Assembly (NCBI GenBank): GCA_030737835.1
Contig: JAUJYN010000021.1
Coordinates: 868,001-932,000 of the forward strand
DNA length: 64,000 bases
Direction: 5' to 3'
From: Acorus gramineus
Lineage: Eukaryota; Streptophyta; Magnoliopsida; Acorales; Acoraceae
Shown: one piece after another, positions 24,101 through 37,369 of the stretch
How the letters are laid out: each line of letters starts with the position of its first letter
Numbering within the stretch: position 1 is the stretch's first letter
The notes under the pieces: model-generated
The model's input: only the letters and a program-made list of their open reading frames with translations
Databases searched by the model: none
Told to the model about the DNA's origin: nothing
Translations under genes and position numbers: made by a program

Positions 24101-24112
24101 TGGGAAAAGAAA

Positions 24113-24212
24113 CCTCGGGAGAGCAGCATGAGGTCCCGATATAGGATACCCCGACAACCAAACAAGGAACACGAAGTACCCTAGCCCGGGTCTCAACGCT
24201 GACCTCACACGG
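24113..24212 (-). repeat. 100-base module, internal copy of C
   Basis: Between the polymerase remnant and the LTR-derived block, as in A and G. The outer end has drifted to CCTCACACGG. Confidence 0.75.
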
Positions 24213-24213
24213 C

Positions 24214-24880
24214 CCCTTAAACTAGAAAAGGAACACTAGAAGAAGACATCACCCTTAAAGAATACTACCAACCCCACTGGATCATCTACATCTAGATAAT
24301 CACCCATCGATAACCTTCAACATCCATCTCAAGACCGGACCCAACATCTTTGGGAACGGTCGAACAACAATTGGGTCACAAGGCGATGCGTCTTCCCCTC
24401 ATCCACACCCTCACTCCCGAAAGGAGACATATTGGGACTTTGGGAGAGACTTAGACTGCTCTACACCCCTGGTCCACCGGTAGCCTCTCCTCCACACTGT
24501 AGGCCGCCTGGTCCGCTCCCACAATTCAGCACAGTCCGAACCCAAATCAGGAGGTGCCTACTGATGGGAGCCCTCTGTCAGGAAGGCCTGTCTAACGCTG
24601 AGGAGTCCCTACACGGATCCAACGAAGGGGAGAACGATTCCACGCTCGTGACATCATTCATTAATCCTCTCCCGGGTAGCCTCTACCTGGCATACTCCCA
24701 CGATCAGTACCCCTCCGACTGCATCGATGGTACCTACGGATGGGAGCCTTCTGCCAGGACGGCTACAACCCGGCCTCCTTAACTTGAACAACCACTCTCG
24801 ATACCCGCTTAACGAGATACCACACACATGCATAACAGCAACCAACACGCACATATATATAGGGAGTTGGGAAAACAAAA
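24214..24880 (-). repeat. LTR-derived block inside element C
   Basis: Matches the B/I-type LTR in sense orientation and the equivalent blocks of A and G. It separates gag from the polymerase remnant. Confidence 0.75.
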
Positions 24881-27289
24881 CATTACCTCGGACCATGATA
24901 CCCGGAACCTGCGCCTCCTCGGGCGAAAGTGCTGCAACTCTGCCCTGAACAAACTACGGCTGAGGAGCAGGGGCACGCCTCACAGGCTGCACTGGCTGCC
25001 TCCACTGGTCAACACGGCCACCCTGTGGCTGCTGCTGCTGCTGCTGACGCTGAGGCTGTACACGGGGTCGGCCAGCATCTGGGCAATTATACGAGATATG
25101 CCCGATGCGCTGACAGTGGTAACAGCGCCGCGTCTCCGGTCGCCTGGCCTGGACTGGCACCGCCGCAATGGGTGCTGAACCTCGCACTGGCACCACATCT
25201 GCTGGAGGAGAGGCAGTCGCTAACTGATCAAAGCGGGGCCTCTTCTTCTTGCGCTGGCCCTGGTCCTTGCTCCTGGGAGGACTCTGATCTGCAGAAGGGG
25301 GCGGAACCCTCACGAGGATCCTGAGGTCTCGATCGACTGTCTTCGCCCGAGACACCAAGTCCGAGAACCTCGTGAAAGCCTGGGAGGTGACATGCACCCG
25401 AATGGCGCTGCTAAGACCAAGCTCGAAACGATGGCACCGCGTCTCCTCGTCCATCACCAAGGCTGGGGCGAACCTGGAAAGCCTCGTGAAGCGCAACGAG
25501 TAGTCAGCGACAGACATAGAGCCCTGCGTCAGCTGCTCGAACTCTCGCATCACGATCTGGCTCATCGAAAATGGGAAGTACTTGTCACGCCCCGGGCGTC
25601 CCCGGGACGCGGCAAGTGTATATAAAATATCAGAAACTACACAGGAGGTCAATAATATATCATACACAAGCAACTAGAATGACGCAAAGACAACAAAGGG
25701 TTGACATGATATATACACCAAATGCGGAAGCAAAATACTGAATCTATAATCAAAACACACTACAGACTCCATACATAATCACATGTCCTGTGAGAGCCAA
25801 TATACATACAAAGACATCCAAATACAACACAAACGCGTGCCCAAGCACGGAAAATAATACATACTGGCACAAGGGATGCTGATAGTCTCTGAAACTCGCA
25901 GGACGTGGCGCTACTCCGCTACTGATGAAATCCCTCGGGGAGCTCCTCCTCCAGATCCGACTCAGATGACACTGAAGAAAAATATTATGCGAGGGGTGAG
26001 CCACACGCTCAGTGAACGGCACAACCCATGCATCACAGACAATATTGACCCCAACCAGATAATCTTTGAAATCCACAATCACATTACTCATGCCACAAAT
26101 GATAGCAAAACTCAAAACCCGTGGGACGCTCAATCGCCAACCCACTACACCCTCACCCTCACCCTACCATGGGTGACAAAGGATATTGGGACTGGCTACA
26201 CAAAACCAGCGGGTCGCTTCCGCCAACCCGCCACACCCTCACCCTCACCCCTCAAGGGGTGACCAAGGATATTGGGACTTACAATCCAGTGGGTCGCCAC
26301 ATCGCCGGCCCACCATACCCTCACCCTCACCCTCAACAGGTGACCTAGGCTTTTGGGACTGACTAGGCTGTTGGTCACCCTTGGTCCACCGATAGTCTCT
26401 CCTCACTCCGTAGGTTGTTCGGCCACTCCCACGTTCAGCACAGTCCTTCTACCAAATCAGGAGGCGCCTACTACTGGGAGCCCCTGCACGGGACAACCTG
26501 TCTAACGCTGAGGTAGTCTCTACACGGATCCAACGAAGGGAACAGAACAGCCTATCCATCGCATATGATCCACTCGGATCCGCAGACAGCACATCCTAAC
26601 AACTCTAATGTCCTGAATTCCTCAGAACACCACCAGGGCACATAACTAAGATGCGGGGAACATGCATAACAGTTATAACAAGGGTGGAATATCATTGGGG
26701 GAAAGAAACTCGGGAGGGCAGCGTGAGTCCCCGTTATAGGGCACCCCGACAACCAAACAAGGAACACGGTGTACCCTAACCCGGGTCTCACCGCTGTCCT
26801 CGCAAGGCCCCTCCCCTATAATATTCACTATAACATGCAATTTAACATTTACTAGCATTTAATTTAATAAATAAACTAGTAGGGCACATGCATCGGTCGG
26901 GCTTCCTAGCATGGAAACAGGGGACATGGTGCACGGCTCATACACATATCCTAAGGGTGCAAGTCCCTAACATGCAAAGTCTAGGGTAACATGCATTCTA
27001 CAATTAAATCATGCTCGCATGATATACACATTACAACATGTCAATATTCATCCATGGTGCCCCAGGAGAGGTCGGTATACGCCCAGGTGTGTATAACACC
27101 TCTCTACTGGGTTGGATTGTCCCACTCACCGAAATCCGGGTCGTCGCGCGATCGTCCGTCAAGATTTGCAAGACAGGCATTTATACGGTGAGTAAAATCC
27201 ACAATTACCCCAAAATACCCAAAAATCCATTAAACATACTCTAAAAATACCCCATACTCGGGCAAACGTACATACGGCACGTACGCACG

Positions 27290-28270
27290 CTAGCCCGAGC
27301 ACTCCGGCTCACTCCCGCACCACCGGCAACCACCCGCACCGCCACCCGACCCCTCGGGTGCGCCGCCGCTCCTCAGCCCGCCACCCAGGCACCGCCGGGC
27401 CCCTGCCCGCCGCCCTGGACCAGCAGCCGAGCCACCCGGTGCACCGCGCCCACTGCGCCCCCACCGCAGCAGCCCGCGCGCACCCCGCGCGCACTCTGTG
27501 CGCACCACCAGCTCCCACACCGCGCGCACGCCCCACAGCGGTGCCCAGCGCCCAGCGCCCCAGCGCCTAGCACCCTCGGCCAGCACCTGGTACCCGCGAC
27601 CCAGCGCCCAGCGCTCTGCGCCCAGCACCCGGGACCCTCACCCAGCGCCCACGCGCACGCCCGCGCAACACGCGCCCAGCACGCCTGCCAGCCTGCCCAC
27701 GCTGCTGCCCGCGTTGCCTGCCTGCGCGGGTCAATGAGTGGCCCGAGCACCGCTGGCCTGGATGCCCAGGGCACTGCCCGCCTGATGCCCGAGCGCCCCT
27801 GCCCTGCTCGCCTGCGCGCCCTGCCTGCTCGCCCGGCCTGCCAGCGCGCACAGCCCAGCTAGCCTACCCGCACGCATCTCCCTGCAACCCCCGAGCGCAC
27901 GCCCGCGCGCGCACCCCGCGCACGCGCTCGCGCGCCCGGCAAACTAGTGCACTTGCTCCCAGCCTACCCGAGCTAGCCCTGCCAGCCTGCCCAGCGCGCA
28001 CGCCCAGCCCTGCTGGCCCCCAGCGCCAGCCGAGCGCCCGCACGCCCAACCCTGCTGGCCCCCAGCACCGCACGCGTACACGCCCGCGTGCACGCTCGCG
28101 CGCCCGCGCCATCCACTGCGCTTGCACCACCCTGCGCTGCTGCCTTGCCCGAGACAGCAGCCCGCCAGCCCGAGCTGCACTACCACCCACCTCCGACCAC
28201 CACCACAGCCTCCGACCGCCTCCCACAGCCCTCCGACGGCCACCCACCGCCGCCGACCGCCACCCAACCC
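27290..28270 (-). repeat. CpG-dense tract of solo LTR D
   Basis: As in the A LTRs, but with more GCCCAGC and GCCTGCC runs. Open frames on both strands are low-complexity artefacts. Confidence 0.75.
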
Positions 28271-28634
28271 CATTTCCACCCTCCTAGCATACATCTAAGC
28301 AACACAGAGAGGAAAAAGAGGTTTACCAAGGGGAGGAAAGGAAATCCGGTTGCTCTCCGCGCACCGGAACCTCTCCCAAAAGGTTTCCAATGCTCGGATC
28401 TACCCCCACCACCAAAATGGGCCAAAACAGAGGAGAAGAGAGGGCGGACGGAGGGGCAAATCTCGCCGGAATGGGGATTTGAAACCACCGGGGACCCGAT
28501 CTACACTTCCTAGGTTTTGGGTTTTAAGCTTTGAGGGGTCTAAGGGCCTCAAAAGCAAGAAAAATGGGTAAGGGGAGAGAGAGAGAGCTCAAGGAAGGAG
28601 ATGATGAATAGTGCCAAGATATTTTTAGATCACA

Positions 28635-28644
28635 CTATATATAT
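28635..28644 (-). promoter_or_regulatory. TATA box of solo LTR D
   Basis: Sense ATATATATAG, at the same distance from the LTR start as in A and F. Confidence 0.55.
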
Positions 28645-30769
28645 CAAGTGACTTAAAAACCCGGATACGCCCCGGAACTGTGAAATTTCGGAAACGTTAC
28701 CGGAATTCGATGAAATTTTCGTGAGAGGCCTAAAACGGCACCAGGACACCAAATATGTAGTTAGATTTCCAATCGGAGTCCTCTAGCTCAGGACGATAGC
28801 TAACAGTCCAAAAATTAGCGGTACCGATCGAAAACCGAAAAAAAATGAAAAACTGCCAGAACGCTCCAACGGTTACCAGCAGGCTAAAAGTGACACATAT
28901 ATAACAGTACTCCTCCAGGAAATACCTCAGGAACCCCGCCCATAAAAGTCGCTCCACTCCCTCGGGGATGTCCACCGATCGGGTAGCCCACCAGTCGGCA
29001 GAGCTACCCTTCAGCATAAAGGTGGCCAGGGAGACTCGCTGGCGATCGGTGCAAAGCATGGTCGAGAAGATCGTATCCACCTCCATCAACCAACGCTCAG
29101 GGGCAAGGGGATCCGCCGTCTGGCCATGGAACTCGGGAGGGTGGTGTCACGCCCCGGGCGTCCCCGGGACGCGGCAAGTGCATATATGATATCAGCAGTC
29201 TAAACAGGAGGCCAATAATAAATCATAAACAACATCAACAATTTCAACATAGACAACAAAGGGGCTGACATGATATATACACAAATAGCGGAACCTAAAA
29301 GACTGAATCTATAACTCAAAGACATATTACAGACACGATACACAATCAACTGTCCTGTGAGAGCCAATATATACAAAGACATCCAAATATAATACAAACA
29401 TGTGCCCAAGCACAGAATACAATACATACAAATCAAAAAGGGATGCTAATAGCCTCTAACACTCGCGGGACGTGGCGCTGCTCCGCTACTGATGAAGTCC
29501 CTCGGGGAGCTCCTCCTCTAGATCCGACTCAGATAGCACTGGAGAAAAATATTATGCGAGGGGTGAGCCACACGCTCAGTGAATAGCACAATCCATGCAT
29601 CAGAGTTTATATTAACCACCAGAAGTTATTAACCACAGTTTTTATTCAAGCCTCAAAGTAGCAGGAACTGCACAATCCAGTGGGTCGCTACATCGCCGAC
29701 CCACCACACCCTCACCCCTCAATAGGTGACATAGGATATTGGGACTAAACAATCCAGTGGGTCGCTACATCGCCGACCCACCACACCCTCACCCTCACCC
29801 CTCAATATGGTGACATAGGATATTGGGACTGACTAGGCTGTTGGTCACCCTTGGTCCACCGATAGTCTCTCCCCACTCCGTAGGCCGTTGGCCACTCCCA
29901 CATTCAGCACAGTCCTTCCCAAATCAGGAGGTGCCTACTGATGGGAGCCCTCCACGGGACAGCCTTTCTAACACCGGGGCAGTCTCTACACGGATCCAAC
30001 GAAGGGAACAGAACAGCCTATCCATACGCATATGATCCACTCGGATCCGCCGACAACACATCACAACAACTCTAATGTCATGAATTCTTCAGAATTCCTC
30101 CAGGGCGCATAACCAAGATGCGGGGAACATATATAATAATAATTAACGAGGGTTATAATATTATGGGGAAAATAAACCTTGGGAGGGCAGCATGAGGTCC
30201 CGATATAGGACATCTCGACAACCAAACAAGGAACACGGAGTACCCTAGCCTGGGTCTCAATGTTGACCTAGCAAGGCCCCTCCCTATAATGTTATCTAAG
30301 ACATGCTAATAATCATATGATAGCATTTAATTTAATAAATTAAACTAGTAGGACACATGCATAGGTCGAGGCTTCCTAGCATGCGAACAGGGTGACAGGA
30401 TGCATGGCTCTTACACATATCCTAAAGGGTGCAAGTCCCTAACATACAAAGTCTAGGGTAGCATGCATACTACATTTTAATCATGCTTGCATGGATTTCA
30501 CAAGTTAATATAGCCTATGGTGCCCCAGGGGAGGACGGTATACGCCCAAGTGCATATAGCGCCTCTCTACTGGGTTGGGTTGTACCACTCACCGATAGTC
30601 GGGTAGTCGCGCGACCGTCCGTCGAGATCTGCAAAATAGGGAAATCAATTCGGTGAGTAAAATACACAAATATACCAAAAAAATACTCTAAAAATACACA
30701 ACACTCTGGCAAACATACATACAGTCCGTACGCACGCGAGCCCGAGCACCCCGACTCACTCCCGAACCC

Positions 30770-31380
30770 CCGGGCAGTCGTACGCACGGCCACCAGCCCT
30801 GGGCGCACAGCTGAGCCCCTGGCCCGCCTGCCCAGACACAATGCCGAGCCCAGCCCGCACGCCCGGACACTCTGCCGAACCCCCCGGGTGCACCGCGCGC
30901 TCACTGTGCCCCAGCGCAGCAACCCGCGCGCACCCCGCGCGCACCACCCGCTCGCACCACCCGCTCGTCCAGCCCCGGGTGCACCCGTTCGCACTGCGCC
31001 CCAGCGCAGCGCCCCGCACTCGCACCCGCCCGCACTGCGCCCCAGCGCAGTGCCCCGCACACACTCCCCGCTCGGCGCTTTGCGTGAAGCACCCGCACGC
31101 GGCCCCCCGCGCACGGCACGCACCGCGCCTCGCGCAGCGCCCCGCGCGCACGCCCCCGCACGGCGCCCAGTGCGCAGCACCCGAACACTGCTGTTCCACC
31201 TGCGCACACGTGCGCGTGCCCTGCCACCTGCCCGACAGCGCCCAGCCCTGCGCCTGCCTGCGCTGCCTTGCCTGCCTGCCAGTCTACCCGGACAGCCCTA
31301 CCACTACCCTGACGGCCACCCACGGCCACCAACCGCCGCCCACAGCCACCAACGGCCACCAACAGCCATCCACACCCAAA
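30770..31380 (-). repeat. CpG-dense tract of solo LTR E
   Basis: Low-complexity GCGC/CCCAGCG sequence in the second presumed leader intron. Frames across it on both strands are not called. Confidence 0.75.
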
Positions 31381-31762
31381 ACACTTCCTAAACATACATC
31401 TAAAAAGAAAGGAAGGAAAGGAAACCTTACCCAAGGAAGGAAAGGAAGGAAGGGAAGATCGGTTGCTCTTCGCGCACCGAAACACCTCCTCCAAGGCCAC
31501 CACCACCAAGATCTCCTTCAGCCCTCGAAATGGCTGAAATCAGAGGAGAAAAGAGGGCGTGAGAAGGGGTCACACACGTGGGAACTCGAATCCGAGACCA
31601 CCGGAAGGTAGATCGGGAGCTCACCTAACCTTTCTCTTCTTAGGGTTTTTGGTTTTGACCACTTGAACTAGGTCACATGGAGGTTTTAAAGAGAGGGAGA
31701 GAGAGAGAAATGCTCGGAGAAGAAGATGAATAGTGGGGGAGTTTGTCTTGGTCGTGGGATTT

Positions 31763-31770
31763 CTTTATAC
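31763..31770 (-). promoter_or_regulatory. TATA-like box of solo LTR E
   Basis: Sense GTATAAAG, 439 bases from the LTR start, upstream of the conserved ACTATTCATC motif. Confidence 0.5.
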
Positions 31771-33340
31771 TCACACCCACACCACACACACTCACACCCC
31801 CTAAGTAGATTAGCCCTAATTAGGTTTAGGCTAGGTTTAGGTGATCTAAGTACACTTTGACCCTAGTCAACCCAACCAAACTAAAATCCAAAACCTTTTG
31901 ACCAAGTCAAAGGTCAACTTTGACCAAGTCAAGTCTCCCAATGACTTTTCGCTCGGTCAAAACCCGGATACGCTTTGGAACTGTGAAATTCTGAAACGTT
32001 ACCGGAATTCGATGAAATTTTTGTGAGTGGCTTGAAATGGTACCAGGACACATAATATGCAGTTAGATTTTCAATCGGAGCCCTCAAACTCAGGGTGATA
32101 GCTAAAAGCCTAAAATTTTAGCGGTTCCAATCGAAAAATGAAAATAGCTGAAAAACTGCCATAATGTCCCAATGGTGACCAGAAGGTTAAAAGTGACACA
32201 TATCTAACATGTCACGCCCCAGGGCCGGCCGACCCCGGGACGCGGCAAGTGTATATATGATATCAGTAACAGGAGTTCAATAATATACTCACACAACAGC
32301 TAAAATGACAACGACAACAAAAGCAGGGTTGACATGATATATACACCAAAAGCGGAAGCTAAAGACTGAATCTGTAATCCAAAACATATTACAGACTCGA
32401 TACATAATCAACTGTCCTGTGAGAGCCAATATATACAAAGACATCCAAATAGAATACAAACGCGTGCCCAACCACGGAATATAATACATACAAGCAAAAG
32501 GGATGCTGATAGCCTCTGATACTCGCGGGACGTAGCGCTACTCCGCTACTGATGAAGTCCCTCGGGGAGCTCTTCCTCCAGATCCGACTCAGATGACACT
32601 GGAGAAAATATTATGTGAGGGGTGAGCCAAACGCTCAATGAACAGCACAACCCATGCATCACAATATATATTAACCACCAGATCTTATTAATCCACAATC
32701 TCATTATTAAAAGCCACAAAATGGCAACAGCTATACATGCCAGGGGGTAGCTATCGCCAACCCACTACACCCTCACCCTCACCCCTCAATATGGTGACAT
32801 AGGATATTGGGACTGACTAGCCTGATAAACATCCATACACCCTCACCCTCACCCCTCAATAGGTGACATAGGATATTGGGACAAACAATCCAGTGGGTCG
32901 CTACATCGTCAACCCACTACATCCTCACCCACACCTCTCAATAGGTGACATAGGATATTGGGACTGACTAGGCTGATGGTCGCCCTTGGTCCACCGATAG
33001 TCTCTCCCCACTCCGTAGGCTGTTTGGCCACTCCCACATTCAGCACAGTCCGAGTCCAAGATCAGGAGGTGCCTACTGTTATATTTGTGTCACTTTAACC
33101 TGCTGGTAACCGTTGGAGCGTCCTGGCAGTTTTTAAAATTTTTAGGGTTTTCGATCGGAACCGCTAATTTTTGGATTGTTAGCTATCGTCCTGAGCTAGA
33201 GGACTCCGATTGAAAATCTAACTGCATATTTGGTGTCCTGGTGCCATTTTAGACCTCTCACGAAAATTTCATCGAATTCCGGCATCGTTTACAAAAAATT
33301 TCGCAGTTCCGGGGCGTATCCGGGTTTTTAAGTCGCGCAA

Positions 33341-33348
33341 TATAAATA
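33341..33348 (+). promoter_or_regulatory. TATA box of solo LTR F
   Basis: TATAAATA, 264 bases into the LTR. The conserved ACTGTTCATCATC motif begins about 31 bases downstream (33372), the expected spacing for a start site. Confidence 0.65.
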
Positions 33349-33839
33349 AGTGGGATCTAAAATCCCGAGTTACTGTTCATCATCCCCGACCTTGAGCATT
33401 TTCTCTCTCCCCTCTCTCTTTTTCTCACTTTCAAGCCCCCTAGAGCCCTCAAAGCTTAAAACCTAAAGCACGGGAAGTGTAGATCGGGTCCCGATCTACA
33501 CTCCGGTGTTTTCAAATCCCAATTCCGGCGAGTTTTGCCCGTCCGTCCGCCCTCTCTTCGTCCCTGATTTGAGCCATCTCGGCGGTGGAGGTAGATCGGG
33601 GCGTAGGAGAGCCTTTGAGAAAGGTTTCGGCGCGCGGAGAGCCACCGTACTTTCCCTCCTCCCCTTGGTAAGCCCCCTTTCCCTCTTTTTCTTGCATAGA
33701 TGTATGCTAGGGGGGTGGTTTTGTGGTTGGGAGGCGGTTGGCGGCGGTGGGTGGCCGTCGGAGGGCTGTGGGAGGCGGTCGGAGTCTGTGGTGGTGGTCG
33801 GAGGTGGGTGGTAGAGGAGCTCGGGCTCGGGCAGGATGG

Positions 33840-34800
33840 AAGGGCAGCAGCCCCAGGCGCAGCAGGCAGGGCCGCTGGCAGGGCGCGCGTGCGTGCGCGC
33901 GGGCGTGTGCGCGGGCGTGCGCTCGGGCTGGCGCTGGGCGTGCCTGGTGCTGGGCGTGCAGGGCTAGTCGGGTGCTAGGCTGGCAGGGCTAGCTGGGTAG
34001 GCTGGGAGCAGGGCACCAGTTTGCAGGGCGCGCGAGCGCGGGCGCGCGCGCGGGCGTGCGCTCGGGGGGTGCAGGGGCGCTCGGGCATCAGGCGGGCAGT
34101 GCCCCGGGCGTACAGGCGAGCGGTGCTCGGGCCACTCGGCGACGCGCGCAGGCAGGCAACGCGGGCAGCAGCGCTGGCAGGCTGGCAGGCGCGCTGGGCG
34201 CGTGCTGCCAGGCGCGCTGGGCGCGTGTTGCGCGGGCGTGCGCGTGGACGCTGGGTGAGGGTCCCGGGCGCTGGGCGCTGAGCGCTGGGCGCTGGGTCGC
34301 GGGTGCCGGGTGCTGGGCGCTGGGCGCTGGCAGGCGCAGTCGTGCGCGGGTGCGTGCGCGCGGGTGGGTGCGCGGGTGCGCGCGGGTGCTGGCGCGAGCG
34401 GGGGTGTGCGCGGGAGTACGCGCGGGCGCGCGCGGGGGCGCGTGGGCGTGCGCGCGCGCGGCCAGTGCGCCTGGGCAGTGCGCCTGGGCGCTGGGCAGGG
34501 AACCAGTGCGCGCGCGCGCGTGCATGCGTGTGCGTGCGCGTGCTGGGGCGTGCTGGGGCAGTGCGCAGGGTGCTGCGCGAGGGGCGCGGGCTGGACGCAC
34601 GGTGCACGTGGGCGCGCGCGAGTGTGCGCATGCGTGCGGGTGCGCGTCTGGGCTCGTGGGCAAGCGCGCGGCAGTGCGCCGATGGTGCCGGGGTGTGTGC
34701 GTGCGTGCGCATGCAGGGGGCCATGCGAATGGCTGCCCGAGGGTTCGGGTAGGTGTCGGGGCACTCGGACTCGCGTGCGTACGCGCGTGCTCGCATGCGT
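33840..34800 (+). repeat. CpG-dense tract of solo LTR F
   Basis: Reverse complement counterpart of the tract at 7930-9080. It lies wholly inside the second presumed intron. Confidence 0.8.
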
Positions 34801-35258
34801 GCGAGCCCGTATGCATGCTTATCCGAGTTTTGGGTATTTCTAGGCATTTCTATGTATAAATTGTGTGGTTTCTCACCATATTGAATGTCTGTCTTGCAGA
34901 TCTAGACGGACGGTCGCGCGACGACCCCGATCTCCGGTGAGTGGGACAATCCAACCCAGTAGAGAGGTGTTATACGCACTTGGGCGTATACCGACCTCTC
35001 CTGGGGCACCATGGATAAATATTGACATATTGTAATGTGTATATCATGCGAGCATGATTAAATTGTAGAATGCATGTTACCCTAGACTTTGCATGTTAGG
35101 GACTTGCACCCTTAGGATATGTGTATGAGCCATGCAGCATGTCCCTTGGTTCCATGTTAGGAAGCCCGGCCGATGCATGTGCCCTACTAGTTTATTTATT
35201 TAATTAAATGCTAGTATTTTGTTAAATGCATGTTATAGTGAATATTATAGGGGAGGGG

Positions 35259-35358
35259 CCTTGCGAGGACAGCGGTGAGACCCGGGTTAGGGTACACCGT
35301 GTTCCTTGTTTGGTTGTCGGGGTGTCCTATAACGGGAACTCACGCTGCCCTCCCGAGT
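35259..35358 (+). repeat. 100-base module, LTR F copy
   Basis: CCTTGCGAGG to CCTCCCGAGT, here in LTR sense orientation. Confidence 0.75.
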
Positions 35359-35699
35359 TTCTTTCCCCCAATGATATTCCACCTTGTTATAACCTTATGC
35401 ATGTTCCCCGCATCGTAGTTATGCGCCCTGGTGGGTTCTGAGGAATTCAGAACATTAGTGTTCTATAATGTGCCGTCTGCGGATCCAAGTGGATCATATG
35501 CGATGGGTAGGTTGTTCTGTTCCCTTCGTTGGATCCGGTAGAGACTACCCCAGCGTTAGACAGGCCTTCCTGACAGAGGGCTCCCATCAGTAGGCACCTC
35601 CTGATTTAGGACGGACTGTGCTGAATGTGGGAGTAGACCAGGCGGCCTACGGAGTGGAGGAGAGACTATCGGTGGACCAAGGGTGACCAACAGCCTAGT

Positions 35700-36050
35700 C
35701 AGTCCCAAAATCCTATGTCACCCATTGAAGGGTGAGGGTGAGGGTGTAGTGGGTTGGCGATGAACGACCCACTGGAGTTGTGATTGGATGCTTGTAAGTC
35801 CCAAAATCCTATGTCACCCATTGAAGGGTGAGGGTGAGGGTGTAGCGGGTTGGCGGAAGCGACCCGTTGGTTTTTGGTGCAGTTAGTCCCAATATCCTAT
35901 GTCACCCATTGAAGGGTGAGGGTGAGGGTGTGGCGGGTTTGCGGAAGTGACCCGCTGGTTATGTGTAGCCAGTCCCAATATCCTTTGTCGCCCATTGAAG
36001 GGTGAGGGTGAGGGTGTAGTGGGTTGGCGATTGAGCAACCCACGGCTTTG
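35700..36050 (+). repeat. Four-copy 88-base tandem repeat in LTR F
   Basis: Each unit has GGGTGAGGGTGAGGGTG, a G-quadruplex-type run on the + strand, followed by a GTGGGTTGGCG block. Confidence 0.8.
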
Positions 36051-37369
36051 AGTTGTGATATGAATTGTGGATTATAAGGATATCTGGTTGTGGTCAATAT
36101 TGTCTGTGATGCATGGGTTGTGCCGTTCACTGAGCGTGTGGCTCACCCCTCGCATAATATTTTCTTCAGTGTCATCTGAGTCGGATCCAGAGGAGGAGCT
36201 CCCCGAGGGACTTCATCAGTAGCGGAGTAGCGCCACGTCCCGCGAGTTGCAGAGACTATCAGCATCCCTTGTACCAGTATGTAATATTTTCCGTGCTTGG
36301 GCACGCGTTTGGTTGTATTTGGATGTCTTTGTATGTATATTGGCTCTCACAGGACATGTGATTATGTATGGAGTCTGTAGTGTGTTTTGATTACAGATTC
36401 AGTCTTAGTTATCCGCATTTGGTGTATATATCCTGTCAGCCTTGCTTTTGTTGTCTGTATGTCATTCTAGTAGCTTGTGTATGATATATTATTGGCCTCC
36501 TGTGTAGATTCTGATATTTTATATACACTTGCCGCATCTCGGGGACGCCCGGGGCGTGACACCTACTGATGGGAACCCCTGCACGGGACAGTCTCTCTAC
36601 GCCGGGGTAGTCTCTAAAGGATCCAACGAAGGGAACAGATCAGCCTATCCATCGCATATGATCCACTCGGATCCGCTGACAAACACATCTCAACAACTCT
36701 AATGTCATGAATTCCTCAGAATTCCTCCAGGGCGCATAACCAGGATGCGGGGAACAGATATTATAAAATAAGAGGTTGGAATATTACCGGGGGAAAGAAC
36801 CTTGGGTGGGCAGCGTGAGATCCCGATATAGGACATCCCAACAACCAAACAAGGAACACGGAGTACCCTAGTCCGGGTCTCACCGCTGTCCTCGCGAGGC
36901 CCCTCCCCTATAATATTCACTAAGACATGCCAACAATCACATGCTCACATTTGATATATACAAATTAAACTAAGTGGGAACATGCATAAGTCAAGGTTTT
37001 CCTAGTAGGGAAACATGATAATAGGATGCATGGTTCTTATACGGGTCCTAAGGGTACAAGTCCCTAGCATACAAAGTCTAGGGTGGCATGCATACTACAT
37101 ATTATCATGCTTACATGGTTTTCATATTACACAAGTTAACATTACTAATGGTGCCCCAGGGGAGGACGGTACACGCCCAAGGGCATGTAAGGCCTCCCTA
37201 CTGGGTTGGATTGTCCCACTCACCGGTAATCGGGTGGTCACGCGACCGTCCGTCAAGATCTGCAAAATAGGGTAATCAATTCGGTGAGTAAAATCCACAA
37301 ATAAATCCAAAAATACCTAAAAATACACAACACTTGGACAAGCGTACATACGGCCTGTACGCACGCGAG

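Larger units (their letters stand above)
25583..28906 (-). mobile_element. D: solo LTR in the gag of C, target duplication GTACT
   Basis: 3,324 bases, TGTCACGCCCC to TATATAACA, flanked by GTACT at 25578-25582 and 28907-28911. A-type LTR with two to three 88-base units (26120-26350), the module (26708-26807), a CpG tract (27290-28270), the exon-like block (about 28345-28400) and a TATA box (28635-28644, 262 bases from the LTR start). No internal sequence remains, as expected after recombination between two LTRs. Confidence 0.93.
29145..32209 (-). mobile_element. E: solo LTR in the gag of C, target duplication GGTGG
   Basis: 3,065 bases, TGTCACGCCCC to TATCTAACA. GGTGG precedes it at 29140-29144. 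Its partner is at 43365-43369, on the far side of element G, because G is inserted in the terminal TAACA of E. It contains two 88-base units (29675-29830), the module (30177-30276), a CpG tract (30770-31380), the exon-like block (about 31450-31540) and a TATA-like GTATAAAG (31763-31770). Confidence 0.92.
33668..36169 (+). other. Candidate spliced leader of LTR F
   Basis: Donor-like CTTG/GTAAGC at 33668, acceptor CTTGCAG ending 34899, exon-like block 34900-34936 (37 bases), donor CCG/GTGAGT at 34937, acceptor TTTCTTCAG ending 36169. The last exon would then run through the LTR end. The same sites in the same order occur in K and, in reverse, in the other LTRs. Splicing itself is inferred. Confidence 0.5.
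33077..36561 (+). mobile_element. F: solo LTR in the LTR of G, target duplication CCTAC
   Basis: 3,485 bases, TGTTATATTTGTGTCAC to GGGGCGTGACA, flanked by CCTAC at 33072-33076 and 36562-36566. This A-type LTR is the deepest layer of the nest and reads on the + strand, so its parts are easy to follow: TATA box 33341, start motif 33372, donor 33668, CpG tract 33840-34800, acceptor 34899, exon-like block 34900-34936, donor 34937, module 35259-35358, four 88-base units 35700-36050, acceptor 36169. Confidence 0.94.

Noticed and set aside
24432-24782. Moderate open frames in the LTR-derived blocks and 88-base repeat regions (for example 24432-24782, 40035-40733, 6608-6856)
   Set aside because: They read through LTR sequence that is non-coding in other copies, are not conserved in frame, and show no recognised domain.
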